Notes: generated from the letters alone by a model not told the origin. DNA of 64,000 bases from Acidobacteriota bacterium (GCA_019639115.1 JAHBSM010000007.1:124001-188000); one strand, 5' to 3'; counted from the stretch's first letter, positions 1 through 9,696 are shown. Numbers and translations: made by a program.

Positions 1-2
1 AA

Positions 3-1193
3 AGCCTGGATTTCTATTCCGGCACCGGGATGCTTTTCATCGGCAATCGACAGTTCGAAGAAGCTCGCGACACCACCTTTGATCGCCTGCAGCGTGAGGC
101 GGCTTACCAATGGTGGGGCCTGACCGTTGCGTTGAGATCATTCGACGATGCGTGGCTGTCGCAGGGGCTCGCTGAGTATTGTGCCTTTACGCTGCGCGAG
201 TCGGGGCTCGACGGGCCCAGGCTCGAGGACCTCCGCCGCGAGCTGCTCGAGAAAGCGCTGACATTCGAGCAGACCGCGTCGCTGCTGCGAGCACCGGCGA
301 ACCTGGACGATCAATCCACTGCCTACCAGTACATCATGTTCGGCAAGGGAGCGTTTGTCTATAAGCTGCTCCGCGACACGGTCGGTGCCGACAAGTTCGA
401 TCAGATATTGAGAGCATTCCTCGAGAAATATCGCGGCAAGAACGCTTCGATCGACGACCTCGAGAAACTTGCGTCTCAGATCGCCGGCACAAATCTGAGG
501 TATTTCTTCGCCCGTTGGGTCGAGGGTACCGGTGTACCTGAGTTTCAAACCGATTATCTGATCCTGCGTACACGCGGCGATAAATTCGTGACGCGAGGCA
601 CCCTAAAGCAGAACTACGACAATCTGCGGCTCCCTGTTGACGTAGAACTGCGAAGCGAAGGTTCGGGTGGATTGAAGATCGAAACGCTGCAGGTTGACGA
701 CGCGAGCGCCGATTTCAATATCGAATCGGACGGCAAACCGCTTGCGGTCGTTGTCGATCCCGGATTCAAGCTGCTCCGCATTTCGCCGGATCTCAGGGTC
801 TCCGCTATCGCGAGACGCGGGATCGAGCAGTTCAAGGACGGCAATTTTGTCGAAGCTCAGCAGCAATTTGAGGCCGCGTTGAAACTCGACCGCTCGAACT
901 CCTGGGTCTATTATCACCTTGGGCTGCTGTTCCTCGAGCAACGCAATTACGATCTAGCAATAGACAACTTCAAGGCGGCCCTAGCGGGCAATATAGATCC
1001 GGCATGGCTGTCCGTTTGGGCTAACATCAAGATGGGCAACGCTTACGACGGTAAAGGCGACCGCACACGCGCCGTTGCAGCGTATAAAAAGGCCGAGAAC
1101 GATCCGAGCGATTATGACAATGCCCAGGAAGCCGTCAAACGGTATCTGGCCAACCCCTACGATCCCCGAGAGAAGAGTGCCGGCAACAAATAA
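3..1193 (+). CDS. M1-peptidase-like protein with C-terminal TPRs, zinc site lost (5' partial)
   Basis: The reading frame is already open at the first bases, so the true start lies upstream and only the C-terminal part is visible. Counting from the first in-window Met (base 30), R22-E23-A24-A25-Y26-QWWG sits where M1 aminopeptidases have HExxH-QWWG, and 19 residues after Y26 the WLSQGLAEY segment has Q45 where the third ligand (WLNEGFAxY) should be Glu. All three zinc ligands are therefore replaced (His to Arg, His to Tyr, Glu to Gln), while the general-base Glu23 remains. Residues about 265-370 look like TPR helices, for example a segment starting SNSWVYYHLGLLFLEQRNY. The protein is probably a non-catalytic M1 relative used for binding or scaffolding. 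It converges on the receptor gene beyond a shared hairpin. The fold assignment is good; the function is unknown. Confidence 0.8.
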   Translation, partial: SLDFYSGTGMLFIGNRQFEEARDTTFDRLQREAAYQWWGLTVALRSFDDAWLSQGLAEYCAFTLRESGLDGPRLEDLRRELLEKALTFEQTASLLRAPANLDDQSTAYQYIMFGKGAFVYKLLRDTVGADKFDQILRAFLEKYRGKNASIDDLEKLASQIAGTNLRYFFARWVEGTGVPEFQTDYLILRTRGDKFVTRGTLKQNYDNLRLPVDVELRSEGSGGLKIETLQVDDASADFNIESDGKPLAVVVDPGFKLLRISPDLRVSAIARRGIEQFKDGNFVEAQQQFEAALKLDRSNSWVYYHLGLLFLEQRNYDLAIDNFKAALAGNIDPAWLSVWANIKMGNAYDGKGDRTRAVAAYKKAENDPSDYDNAQEAVKRYLANPYDPREKSAGNK

Positions 1194-1197
1194 AGAA

Positions 1198-1222
1198 GGG
1201 CGGGAACAAAAAGTTCCCGCCC
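1198..1222. terminator. Bidirectional intrinsic terminator
   Basis: A perfect 10-bp inverted repeat (GGGCGGGAAC and GTTCCCGCCC) with a 5-nt A/T loop lies between two convergent genes. On the minus strand it is followed by TTCTTTATTT, on the plus strand by GCAAGTTTT. It can serve both the M1-like gene and the TonB receptor gene. Confidence 0.85.
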
Positions 1223-1246
1223 GCAAGTTTTAACTTTCACCAGAGA

Positions 1247-4200
1247 TCAGAAATTGAACCTTGCGGCGAACTGTATCTGCCGATTGGTTCCGAGTCCTAC
1301 CGTTCGGCCGACCGTGCCATTGATCACGCCGAATTGTCCGACATTGGTCAACGTATAAGGAACGCCCGGCTGCTGCGAGGTCGCTGAGCTGCTCAGATTG
1401 CTGGGCAAAGTCGAGGGAGGATTCGAGAAATTCGCACGATTGAACACGTTAAAGATCTCGGACCTGAGCTCGATATTCGCACGCTCGTTTAATCGGAACC
1501 GCTTCTGGAACGTAAGGTCGAACTGGTGGAAGCTCGGACCCTTAAGCGCGTTCCTTTCAAGGTCACCGTAAGTACCCGGAGCAGGCATTGCGAACGCTGC
1601 GGGGTTCAGGTAACGAAGTCCATTCGAAAGTGTCAGATACGGATCAACACCCGCTACGCGGTTGGGACGACGCGTGCTGCGTGAAGCGTTGCCGCCCGGG
1701 GTGTTCAGAGCTCCGACGAATCCGGCGGGCAGAGCGCCGCTCGGAAGCGTGATGACAAAGCCCTGGGCAACGGTCGAGGTGCCGACCGTACAACCGGCAG
1801 CCTGCTGACAGACAGCAACGACGTCGGGCCGGACGATGAGCACATTGATCGGCGTACCCGAACGCCCGTTATACACCGCACCTACCTGCCATCCGCCAAA
1901 AACGGTATCGGCGACGCCGGTTAGATTGAAGCGTTTTCCTTTCCCGATCGGCAGCTCATACAGAGCGGTCACGTTCACGCTGTGACGTATATCGAACGTG
2001 TTCGGCCCGAATTCCTCGGCAAAGCTGTATGGATTCTGAGCCGTCGAGGCCTCGTTGGATCCTTGCGTATTTCCGAATGATTTGCCGAGCTGGTACTGGC
2101 CGTTGAGTGTGAATCCGCTCGTGAACCGGCGATTGATCTGGATCTGCAGTGCATCGTATCGATCGCGTCCGCCGCTCGTTTTGTAGTCGATCTCACCAAA
2201 TGGGCCGAGCACAGCGGTCGGATCGGTTACGATCGTATTTGTAGTGGTGTCGAGGCGACGTCCGACGATGTCGAACTCGCGTACCGTCGTCACACCCACG
2301 ATCTGTCCGGGGCATGCTCCGTTCACCGGAGCGACGCTGCAGCGATTGATGATGCCGACGCCCGTAGGCAATGCGGTGCCGTTCTGGATCATTGCCGAAC
2401 CCGGAAGTATGCGGTTCGTGACGCTTCGCAAGAACAGGTTGCGTCCCTGGGAGCCAACGTAGCCGACCGTCAAGACCGTATTACCGGGAAGCTGATGTTG
2501 TACAGAAGCTCCATACTGCAGGACGCGTTCGGGCACTATATAACCCTCCGTGTCGTATGCACGCGGCGTGAACCGCTGGAGAACTCCGCCGATCGAAGAG
2601 ACCGCAGCTTGTGTGCCTGTGGTCAATCCGTTTGCGAGAGACGTGCTCGAGCGGAAAACGTTGCTCTCGATCGGCTGGATCAGGTCTTCGTACTGTCCGG
2701 GGCCGTAGAACAGGCCGCCGCCCGCACGAAATACCGTCTTACCGCCGAGGGCTTTCGGTGCCCATGTCACTCCAAGCCGCGGACCGAAATTGTTTTTCGC
2801 TGCCTTAAAGAAATCCGTGCTCGGGTCAACGAGTCTGCCGACTTTCGGATTGAAAACTACGGCGCGGTTGTCTTTCTCGCGGTTGACCGAATAGTACTCG
2901 TAACGGAGCCCGTAGCTCAAAGTGAACTCCGGCGTTACCTTCCATTCGTCCTGAGCAAACCCGATCATGTAATATTGGCGTCCTCTGCTGTATCCGCTCT
3001 GCGAACGCTGGACAGTCGTGATCGGGTCGGTAGCGATCGAGAAATTGCCCGGTTGTGACAGATCGCCGATGAAGGCCGCCGTCAGGTTTCTATTGAGAAC
3101 GAAATCCAAGAGGCTGCCATAGCTATACGTGATGCCTCCGAGCTGGTCAAAATTGACCTGAATGTTGCGGTACTCGCCGCCGAATTTCATCGTGTGGTTG
3201 CCTTTCGTCCATGTGAGCGTGTCGGAGAAAGTGAGACTCGTCGGACGGATCGGCTGCGAACGGCCGTTGCCGGCTGACGACTGTCGTGTCAGACCGCCGG
3301 GTTCGGTGAAGCCCGTGGCGGCGCCGCCGTTGATGCCGGGGCTCACGATGTTGCCGCTCAGACGAAGTGACGAAAGCGAAAGATCAAATCCGCTGAGGCC
3401 TGTAATGCTTGGCACGCGTGTAGAAAGATCCGTCGGAGCACGGTTGAACCCAAACTTGGTCTCGTTGACCATGCTCGTGCCGTACACCTGATTTACAGTG
3501 AATACGAAATTATCAGGCCGCTGTTTGGCGAGTATGAACCGGCCGCTGGCTCCGTCCGGCGACTGCAGTTTTCCGCGATTGAGCTGATATCGGCCATACA
3601 TCGTGATCCTGTCGCTGAACCTATAGTCCATTCTGAAGCTGAACGCATCCTCATCTAGGGTTGCCGTTCGGTTAGCTTGTATAACCTGTGCGGAATTGTT
3701 GAGGCCGCCTACGTTAAATGCAGTGCCTGTACCGACCGGGAATGTATTTACGATACCCGTCGCACGCAGTGCCTGTATTCGCGTCAAAGCGGCTGTGGCG
3801 TCGGCGGCTGAAATGCCAAGTGCCGTTCTCGCGGCCACGCCCGTCGTGTTGCCGCCCTCGCCGTCATAGAATGCGATGAAATCACGTACGAAGTTCGACG
3901 GCGTCGATTCGATGACGTTGAATCCGGCACGCTGTCTGAGGCCCTCATAGGACCCGAAAAAGAAAAGCCGCTTTTTAATGATCGGACCGCCGAGCGAACC
4001 GCCGAACTGATTCAGGCGAAGCTTCGATTTGTCGGCTCCGTCAAAAAAGTTGCGTGCGTCGAATCGATCGTTGCGAACGTACTCAAAGAGCGAGCCGCTG
4101 AAATTGTTGCCGCCGCTTTTTCCGATCACGGATATCTGGCCGCCGGTGCCCGTACCAAATTCTGCGGGATAGTTTGACGACTCGACCCTGAACTCCTGGA

Positions 4201-4867
4201 TATTCTCGATCGAGGTCTGGAGCCGGAACTGCGAACCCTGGACCGTGACATAGCCCGGCGATGCGTCGAAGATCGCGGTCGCTTCGATGCCGTCCAGCTT
4301 TGTTTGATTCTGCTGATTCGCACGGCCGTTGAATCGAAGCTCATTAAAATTGCCCGAGCCGACATTGGTCGCACCCGGAGCGTTTAGGTAGAGCTGAGAG
4401 TAGTTGCGTCCGTTGACAGGCATTTCCTGCACTTCACGAGCCGTGATGTTCACGCCCAGGCGGTTCGAGCCGGCGTCGATCGAGGCCGCGGCAAATTCGT
4501 CCGAAGTGACGTTGACCACTGCGGAGACCTCGCCGAGCTGGAGCGTTACATCAAAAACGCGGTTCTGATCCACGCCGAGCTCCACCGAATCGATCTGTGT
4601 CATCCTAAAGCCCTCAAGGGTCACAGTAAGCTTGTAGATACCCGGCTGCAGTTGTGCGATGGTATAACCGCCTGACGAATTGGTCGTTACGGAGCGTTCT
4701 ATGCCGGTTCGAAGCGATGTGACCTTAACGGAGGCACCCGGCAATGTTGCTCCGTTGGCATCTGCGACCGTGCCCGATACGGTCGCGCCCGACTGTGCGA
4801 AAAGTGAACCTGCGGCCAAAAGGCTCGCTATGATCGTTTTCAATAGAAATAGGTATCTGGATCTCAT
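1247..4867 (-). CDS. TonB-dependent receptor, Oar-like, carboxypeptidase-regulatory N-terminus
   Basis: An outer-membrane beta-barrel receptor of 1206 aa, of the large Oar-like type expanded in Acidobacteriota. A signal peptide (MRSRYLFLLKTIIASLLAAG, then SLFAQ) leads into a carboxypeptidase-regulatory/Ig-like domain at about 28-115, with the SGTVADANGATLPGASV pattern. A plug domain follows at about 125-250 (VNGRNYSQLYLNAPG, RVESSNYPAEFGTGTGG), then a long barrel ending in the aromatic strand FAARFNF, a typical BAM signal. The substrate cannot be read from sequence; such receptors import large ligands using TonB/ExbBD energy. The start is supported by GAGGAG eight bases upstream of ATG. A perfect palindrome about 105 bp upstream could be an operator. 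A second receptor of the same class lies just upstream on the same strand but has its own terminator. Confidence 0.93.
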   Translation of the reverse strand: MRSRYLFLLKTIIASLLAAGSLFAQSGATVSGTVADANGATLPGASVKVTSLRTGIERSVTTNSSGGYTIAQLQPGIYKLTVTLEGFRMTQIDSVELGVDQNRVFDVTLQLGEVSAVVNVTSDEFAAASIDAGSNRLGVNITAREVQEMPVNGRNYSQLYLNAPGATNVGSGNFNELRFNGRANQQNQTKLDGIEATAIFDASPGYVTVQGSQFRLQTSIENIQEFRVESSNYPAEFGTGTGGQISVIGKSGGNNFSGSLFEYVRNDRFDARNFFDGADKSKLRLNQFGGSLGGPIIKKRLFFFGSYEGLRQRAGFNVIESTPSNFVRDFIAFYDGEGGNTTGVAARTALGISAADATAALTRIQALRATGIVNTFPVGTGTAFNVGGLNNSAQVIQANRTATLDEDAFSFRMDYRFSDRITMYGRYQLNRGKLQSPDGASGRFILAKQRPDNFVFTVNQVYGTSMVNETKFGFNRAPTDLSTRVPSITGLSGFDLSLSSLRLSGNIVSPGINGGAATGFTEPGGLTRQSSAGNGRSQPIRPTSLTFSDTLTWTKGNHTMKFGGEYRNIQVNFDQLGGITYSYGSLLDFVLNRNLTAAFIGDLSQPGNFSIATDPITTVQRSQSGYSRGRQYYMIGFAQDEWKVTPEFTLSYGLRYEYYSVNREKDNRAVVFNPKVGRLVDPSTDFFKAAKNNFGPRLGVTWAPKALGGKTVFRAGGGLFYGPGQYEDLIQPIESNVFRSSTSLANGLTTGTQAAVSSIGGVLQRFTPRAYDTEGYIVPERVLQYGASVQHQLPGNTVLTVGYVGSQGRNLFLRSVTNRILPGSAMIQNGTALPTGVGIINRCSVAPVNGACPGQIVGVTTVREFDIVGRRLDTTTNTIVTDPTAVLGPFGEIDYKTSGGRDRYDALQIQINRRFTSGFTLNGQYQLGKSFGNTQGSNEASTAQNPYSFAEEFGPNTFDIRHSVNVTALYELPIGKGKRFNLTGVADTVFGGWQVGAVYNGRSGTPINVLIVRPDVVAVCQQAAGCTVGTSTVAQGFVITLPSGALPAGFVGALNTPGGNASRSTRRPNRVAGVDPYLTLSNGLRYLNPAAFAMPAPGTYGDLERNALKGPSFHQFDLTFQKRFRLNERANIELRSEIFNVFNRANFSNPPSTLPSNLSSSATSQQPGVPYTLTNVGQFGVINGTVGRTVGLGTNRQIQFAARFNF

Positions 4868-4972
4868 TGTGACTCCTCAAAATAATAAATACGTCTTCCG
4901 GCACTTGTACTAGCCCCTGTCCCGGCTCAGAGCAAGGCTGATCTGATTCGATTTTTTGCAGCAAAGGTGATG

Positions 4973-4994
4973 GTATGTAACCCCTGTTACATAC
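4973..4994. promoter_or_regulatory. Perfect 9-bp palindrome upstream of receptor gene (candidate operator)
   Basis: Arms GTATGTAAC and GTTACATAC are exact inverted copies around a 4-nt spacer. They lie about 105 bp upstream of the ATG of the receptor gene ending at 1247. Size and symmetry fit a dimeric repressor or activator site. No regulator gene is adjacent. The rest of the 4868-5211 interval holds the terminator of the upstream receptor and no gene. Confidence 0.5.
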
Positions 4995-5137
4995 TGATTG
5001 CCGCGTTGTTAAATGACTGTTAACTCTGGCAATGTGCCGGCCGAGCCAGCGGCACCGAGCGGAGATCTTGCCTTAGCAGCATCCGACCATGCCGGGCGTC
5101 CTAGTCGGCCGATCCTGAAGAATGACGGCCTTGCCGG

Positions 5138-5182
5138 CAAAAATGATATCCGGCAGCGGACGCATTGGCCCGGCTGCCGGAT
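5138..5182 (-). terminator. Intrinsic terminator of the second receptor gene
   Basis: A perfect 10-bp stem (ATCCGGCAGC and GCTGCCGGAT) with a 15-nt loop is followed on the minus strand by ATCATTTTT, about 30 nt after the receptor stop codon. It separates the two receptor genes into different transcripts. Confidence 0.7.
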
Positions 5183-5211
5183 GATCAAGGGATCCAAGTA
5201 TTTAGCAAGAC

Positions 5212-8190
5212 CTAGAACCTGAACCTCGCTCCGAACTGCACCTGGCGTGGTCCGCCAAACCTGGCGGTCGAAGGTGCAGAGTACGGCTCACCAGCACGAA
5301 GCGACGGGAAGAAGCCCGTCGGGCACGAAATGTTTCGCGGATTAGTGAAGTCGCGAAGGGCCGATGACGAAGTGCAGAAGTTCGATATAGCATCGACCCC
5401 AAAGCCCCTGTTCGTGCTCCGCGTTACATTGAATACCTCGACCGAAAGGTCCAGATTCATATTTTCCCTGAATTTGAACGCTTTCAATAGCCGCAGGTCA
5501 AGATTGTAGAAATTCGGCTGCCGGAAAGCGTTCCGTCCGGACACTTGGCCGTTCACGACCGCCCGCTCGTTTGCGTCGTTGAGATCGTTGTTGGTGTCGG
5601 TGCCGTCCTCGATCAATGCCGTATATGGGAATCCGGAACGAGCGACCGCTATCGCACTGATGGTGAATCCATAGCCCAGATCATATAGACCGCTAATGTT
5701 CAAGTTGTGCCTAACGTCCTGTTTTGAAGGCCCGGCCTCTGCCTTGAGATCGAACGGGTTAAGGGTCGGCTGACGCGAGAAATTGCGTTCGTTCGAGTCG
5801 TCATCGCGGTTGTTCGCCAGAGTATAGTTCGCCTCGAACTGGAAGCGGTTGGCGAATCGCCTTCTGACCGACGCCGTCAGAGCGTCGTATGACGAATGTG
5901 CCGAGGATTCGTTTATCTCGAGCTGATTGATCGTCGTATTCGGCCTGGTTGCCGAGAAGATCGGAAATCCGCTCGCTTGAAGCGTCGGAGCGAAAAGATT
6001 GCGGTCGATACGACGCTGCAGGTTGTAGGTCGAATTTCGGATATAGCCTATCGTCGCGACCATTTTCAACGGCAGCTTCTGCTCGACAGTTACAGAGGCC
6101 TGAAATGAACGCGGGTTGCGGAAATCGGGAGCGAAGCCAAAAACACGCGGCTTAACTATAAATCCCGCGGGTATGCCGGTGAGCCCGTTCGGATACCGGA
6201 CGATCGCATTCGGCCCCCGAAGGTTGCAATTCGCCAGATTGACCACCGTCGAGTTCCGGCACGCGGTGGTCTCGGCTATCTCGATCTCCTGTACTGTCAG
6301 GCCGTTGTTCGTAGTGACGCGTTGAAAAAGGTTCGCCGGCGTCCTCGCGGCAAAGATCCCGGCCGACAATCGAATGACCGTCGAGCCTTTGCCTAACACG
6401 TCGTAAGCCAAGCCCGCACGCGGCTGCCATTGCTTCAGATCGTTTGGTATCCGGCCTGTTACTGGGAATAACGGATTCGGCTTCTTTGGCTGCGGATTGA
6501 TCTGAGCCTCGTACCTGAGCCCGAGGTTGACGCTGAGTTCCTTGGTCACCGCGATCTTATCCTGGACAAAGAATGCGAATTCTTTCTGAGTGCCGCGATA
6601 GATAATATCGTTCGGATCAGCCGCCGGAAATGATTGCCGGTATCGTCGCGGACGGCCGTTGATGTAATTATCAAGCGAGGTCGCGATCAATACGCCGCTT
6701 ACGGTACGGCTTTCGAAATCGTACCGCGGCTGCGTATTCGACTCGCGCTGTTGCAGGACCCGGTTTATATTTGCGTCGAATCCAAACTTGAGCCTATGCC
6801 GCCCAACGTCGTAACTTACGTTATCGGTCGCCTGGTAACGTGTGGTCTCAAATCGACGCGGCCGTGCGCGGTCGCCGCCGAGCGTGCCGAAATCAGCGAT
6901 GACGGCCTGGCCGATCGTCGTATTCGGCTCCTCGAGACGGATATCGGTAGCGACCTGAGCGCGAAATTCATTGATCAGCACGGGAGTTATCACCGAAACA
7001 ACTGAGCCCTTCAGGCCGTTGCTGCTGTTCTTTCTCGTGTAGTTCCCTTCGACGGCCACGTCCTGCCGGGGGTTCTCGAAATTGAAGTTCTCGCCGCGAA
7101 ATCTCGTATAGCTGTACTGGATATTGACGGTCGTCTTTGGGGTTACGACAAAGTCCGTCCTGCCGAACAACGCGATAGGATTGTTGGTTCCACGCTGTTC
7201 TCCCTCGAGGGCGAGGATGTCGGCGGGCACGGTCGTGCCGGGTATCCGCCTGAATGCAACGGTGAAAGGAACACGCAGAAGATTCTGCTCGATGCCAAAA
7301 AAGAAGAATGCCCTGTCTCGCTTGATCGGGCCGCCGATCGAACCTCCGTACTGATTCTGCGCGTTGTCGAGGTCCTGGCCGAATGCATCGGGCGATGTCA
7401 GATGCTTGTTTCGATTAAAATAGAAAACTTCACCGCGGAGTTGATTCGTGCCGGACTTAGTTACTGCGTTGACGAAACCCGCTCCTGTACGGCCGATCTC
7501 CGCCGTAGCACCGGATCGAACGACCTGAAACTCACGAATTGCCGTCTGTGGGAAGAAAAAGACAGCTTCGTTCCCGCCGCGTTGGTTGCCCTGCAATGCG
7601 TCGTTGAAATCCGCACCGTCGATCGATACGTTAGAGTTGATCGACCGCTGCCCGGATATGACGAGACCGCTTCGGTCGCCCTCCTGAATGATCGCCGGTG
7701 TCAACTGAGCAAATTCTGTGAAATTACGTCCGCGGACAGGCAGGTCCGATACGAGCCTAGAAGAGATGGTCGAGCCCGCACTTTCAGTCTCGGTCGAGAT
7801 AACATCAGAGTCGCCTATCACCTCGACGTTCACTGTTGCTCCCTGCGGTTGGAACGTGAGTTCAACACGAGTGCTCTCTCCGACGCTGAGGACCACTGAG
7901 GCAGTCGAATCGGCGAATCCGGAAGCTCGGCCGGTAACGAGATAATTCCCGACCGGGAGAACACTTGCCGAAAAGAGGCCGTTGGCGTTACTTGTGACCG
8001 TCCGCTCGAGCCCTGTCTCTTTATTTTTGATAACTACAGCGGCACCCTGGACGAGTGCTCCGTTCTGATCTCTGGTCACGCCCTCTATCGCGGCGCTTCC
8101 AGATTCTGATTGCCCGAGAGCGAGACCCACGAGCAAAACACAGATCGATACTAGAGATAAAATGGGCCGGAAGCCATTTTGTAATGTCAT
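5212..8190 (-). CDS. TonB-dependent receptor, Oar-like (second copy)
   Basis: A 992-aa outer-membrane receptor with the same architecture as its downstream neighbour but clearly divergent in sequence. A hydrophobic signal (ILSLVSICVLLVGLALGQ) precedes a carboxypeptidase-regulatory domain at about 32-115 (EGVTRDQNGALVQGAAVVIK). The plug follows at about 125-245 (LVSDLPVRGRNFTEFAQLTP and TAEIGRTGAGFVNAVTKSG), and the barrel closes with VQFGARFRF. AGGAGTAACG directly precedes the ATG. The ligand is unknown. The amine oxidase gene ends 132 bp upstream, so either readthrough or a separate promoter is possible. The pair may be an old tandem duplication or two specialised receptors. Confidence 0.93.
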   Translation of the reverse strand: MTLQNGFRPILSLVSICVLLVGLALGQSESGSAAIEGVTRDQNGALVQGAAVVIKNKETGLERTVTSNANGLFSASVLPVGNYLVTGRASGFADSTASVVLSVGESTRVELTFQPQGATVNVEVIGDSDVISTETESAGSTISSRLVSDLPVRGRNFTEFAQLTPAIIQEGDRSGLVISGQRSINSNVSIDGADFNDALQGNQRGGNEAVFFFPQTAIREFQVVRSGATAEIGRTGAGFVNAVTKSGTNQLRGEVFYFNRNKHLTSPDAFGQDLDNAQNQYGGSIGGPIKRDRAFFFFGIEQNLLRVPFTVAFRRIPGTTVPADILALEGEQRGTNNPIALFGRTDFVVTPKTTVNIQYSYTRFRGENFNFENPRQDVAVEGNYTRKNSSNGLKGSVVSVITPVLINEFRAQVATDIRLEEPNTTIGQAVIADFGTLGGDRARPRRFETTRYQATDNVSYDVGRHRLKFGFDANINRVLQQRESNTQPRYDFESRTVSGVLIATSLDNYINGRPRRYRQSFPAADPNDIIYRGTQKEFAFFVQDKIAVTKELSVNLGLRYEAQINPQPKKPNPLFPVTGRIPNDLKQWQPRAGLAYDVLGKGSTVIRLSAGIFAARTPANLFQRVTTNNGLTVQEIEIAETTACRNSTVVNLANCNLRGPNAIVRYPNGLTGIPAGFIVKPRVFGFAPDFRNPRSFQASVTVEQKLPLKMVATIGYIRNSTYNLQRRIDRNLFAPTLQASGFPIFSATRPNTTINQLEINESSAHSSYDALTASVRRRFANRFQFEANYTLANNRDDDSNERNFSRQPTLNPFDLKAEAGPSKQDVRHNLNISGLYDLGYGFTISAIAVARSGFPYTALIEDGTDTNNDLNDANERAVVNGQVSGRNAFRQPNFYNLDLRLLKAFKFRENMNLDLSVEVFNVTRSTNRGFGVDAISNFCTSSSALRDFTNPRNISCPTGFFPSLRAGEPYSAPSTARFGGPRQVQFGARFRF

Positions 8191-8246
8191 CGTTACTCCT
8201 GTTCAGCTAAAACGTTGATTTTGTTGCAGTAAGCGAAAAGCCTAAT

Positions 8247-8282
8247 ACACGTGTGTTAACGTCAGATGAACAGGAAGTTAAC
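8247..8282. promoter_or_regulatory. Palindromic motifs in the leader of the second receptor gene
   Basis: An ACACGTGT palindrome (8247-8254) is followed by two GTTAAC palindromes whose starts are 22 bp apart (8255 and 8277), about two helical turns. They lie in the 132-bp gap upstream of the receptor ATG. The leader of the other receptor also carries TGTTAC and GTTAAC words, so a shared regulator is possible but unproven. Confidence 0.25.
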
Positions 8283-8322
8283 TTGATGTTACGATCGGGC
8301 TCTCGTGGTGGGGCCGGACTTG

Positions 8323-9690
8323 TCAACGTATGAGCGAGCCTGCGGCATGCTCGCCTGTATTTATCGCGCCTTCCATAAAACCCTGCCAGTCGGCGAGGTG
8401 TTCGCCGGCGAAAAGGACCTTGCCGTGCGGACGCTTTAAGGTGGGACGAATGCCGAACCATTGGCCCGGTTTGTACAGGGCATATGCGCCTTCGGTGAAT
8501 TCGTCACGCTGCCACGCGTATGAAGCGATTCCGCGGGCGAGCGACGGCGCTTGCTGGTCAAAGTCAACGAGGTCGCGCGTGATGACGTTCATTCGGCGTG
8601 GGTCGTCCTGCGATGCGAGCACGTCTGCCTTTTCACCGATCGCGTATGCGGTCAGTATGCCCATGTTGCCTGCTTGCTTCTGCGTCGAGTGGAAATAATA
8701 GTGCGACGTCGTGTCCGTCACCATCGAAAAATCATCGTCCTTCCAAAATCGATCTTCGTACAGCACGGAGTTTTTTACGATCCGTGCATAGATCAGCTTT
8801 TCCGCAGCATCGCGCTGAGCCGCTGGCAGCGGTGGGTTGAACTTGATCTTTCTAAGACTCGCGACCGGCGTCGTACAGATACATGCGTCGGCACGAAATG
8901 TCTCATTGCCCGCTTTGACGGTGACGATGCCGCCGCGTTGGTTGATCTCTGTGACCTTCATTCCGGTGCGGATATTATCCCGGCCGACGCGTGCGACAAA
9001 TTCATCAACCAGCCGCGAATTGCCGCCGATCACTTTGTAATCCATCTGATTCTGCGTTTTTTCAGGATCGTTCTCGGCGTATTCCGCCAACGCGCCGAAC
9101 GCAGAGACGTGTCGTATCGATTCGCCGAAATCGGTGCTGTCAGCGAGGTCTCGGAGGATCAGATCCTCGCGTGTGAAACCGATGTCAGACAAATGCGTCC
9201 ACCAGTCTTTCCGGTCGAGACGACGCTGCTGAGCATCCGTCAATTTCTCAAAGCCTTTGACCATTCTGTCAAAAGCCGCCTTTGCCTTCGGCGAATAGTC
9301 CCACGCCCCGGGCCGCGAGTGTATCCCGTTTTGCAGCAAATGGTCGCTGAACTGATGCTTCTGGATACCGATCTTGAAATCTGAACAAAGCTGTCGGATA
9401 CGCTCGTGGCTCTCGCCGATCCATTCCGCACCGAGCTCGCAAATGAGCCCGCCGCTATTGGGCATCACATGCGAAAACACACGCCCGCCCGTCCGCCCGC
9501 GTGCCTCAAGCACCGTCACGTCCCAGCCCGAGTTCTTGAGCTTGAACGCCGCCGACAATCCGGCCAGCCCCGAACCCACAACCACACAAGACCGCCTCCG
9601 CCGCTGGGTAAAAACACTCGGCGCCAGAACCGCCCCGGCCGAGGCTGCTCCTAAAATCTTCAGAAAATCGCGTCTGTTTGAGCTAGTCAT
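8323..9690 (-). CDS. Tat-exported flavin monoamine oxidase family protein
   Basis: An FAD-dependent amine oxidase of 455 aa. The N-terminus has a twin-arginine signal (SSNRRDFLKILGAAS, then an Ala-rich h-region), so the protein is exported folded with its flavin. The dinucleotide-binding motif follows at about 36-65 (VVGSGLAGLSAAFKL, with a distal Glu in VLEARGRTGGRV). The C-terminal FAD contact motif is GKVLFAGEHLADWQGFMEGA. Oxidation of an amine or amino acid in the periplasm is the expected reaction; the substrate cannot be inferred. The MoxR-type ATPase gene ends 6 bp upstream of the ATG, so the two are co-transcribed. A tatA gene lies elsewhere in this window at 31289. Confidence 0.88.
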   Translation of the reverse strand: MTSSNRRDFLKILGAASAGAVLAPSVFTQRRRRSCVVVGSGLAGLSAAFKLKNSGWDVTVLEARGRTGGRVFSHVMPNSGGLICELGAEWIGESHERIRQLCSDFKIGIQKHQFSDHLLQNGIHSRPGAWDYSPKAKAAFDRMVKGFEKLTDAQQRRLDRKDWWTHLSDIGFTREDLILRDLADSTDFGESIRHVSAFGALAEYAENDPEKTQNQMDYKVIGGNSRLVDEFVARVGRDNIRTGMKVTEINQRGGIVTVKAGNETFRADACICTTPVASLRKIKFNPPLPAAQRDAAEKLIYARIVKNSVLYEDRFWKDDDFSMVTDTTSHYYFHSTQKQAGNMGILTAYAIGEKADVLASQDDPRRMNVITRDLVDFDQQAPSLARGIASYAWQRDEFTEGAYALYKPGQWFGIRPTLKRPHGKVLFAGEHLADWQGFMEGAINTGEHAAGSLIR

Positions 9691-9696
9691 AGCGAT

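Noticed and set aside
2495..3058. Plus-strand open frame of 187 codons within the first receptor gene
   Set aside because: It is antisense to a well-supported receptor, has no ribosome-binding site or family likeness, and arises from the codon bias of the real gene.
8551..9384. Plus-strand open frame of 277 codons
   Set aside because: Wholly antisense to the amine oxidase gene, with Cys/Arg-rich sequence typical of shadow frames.
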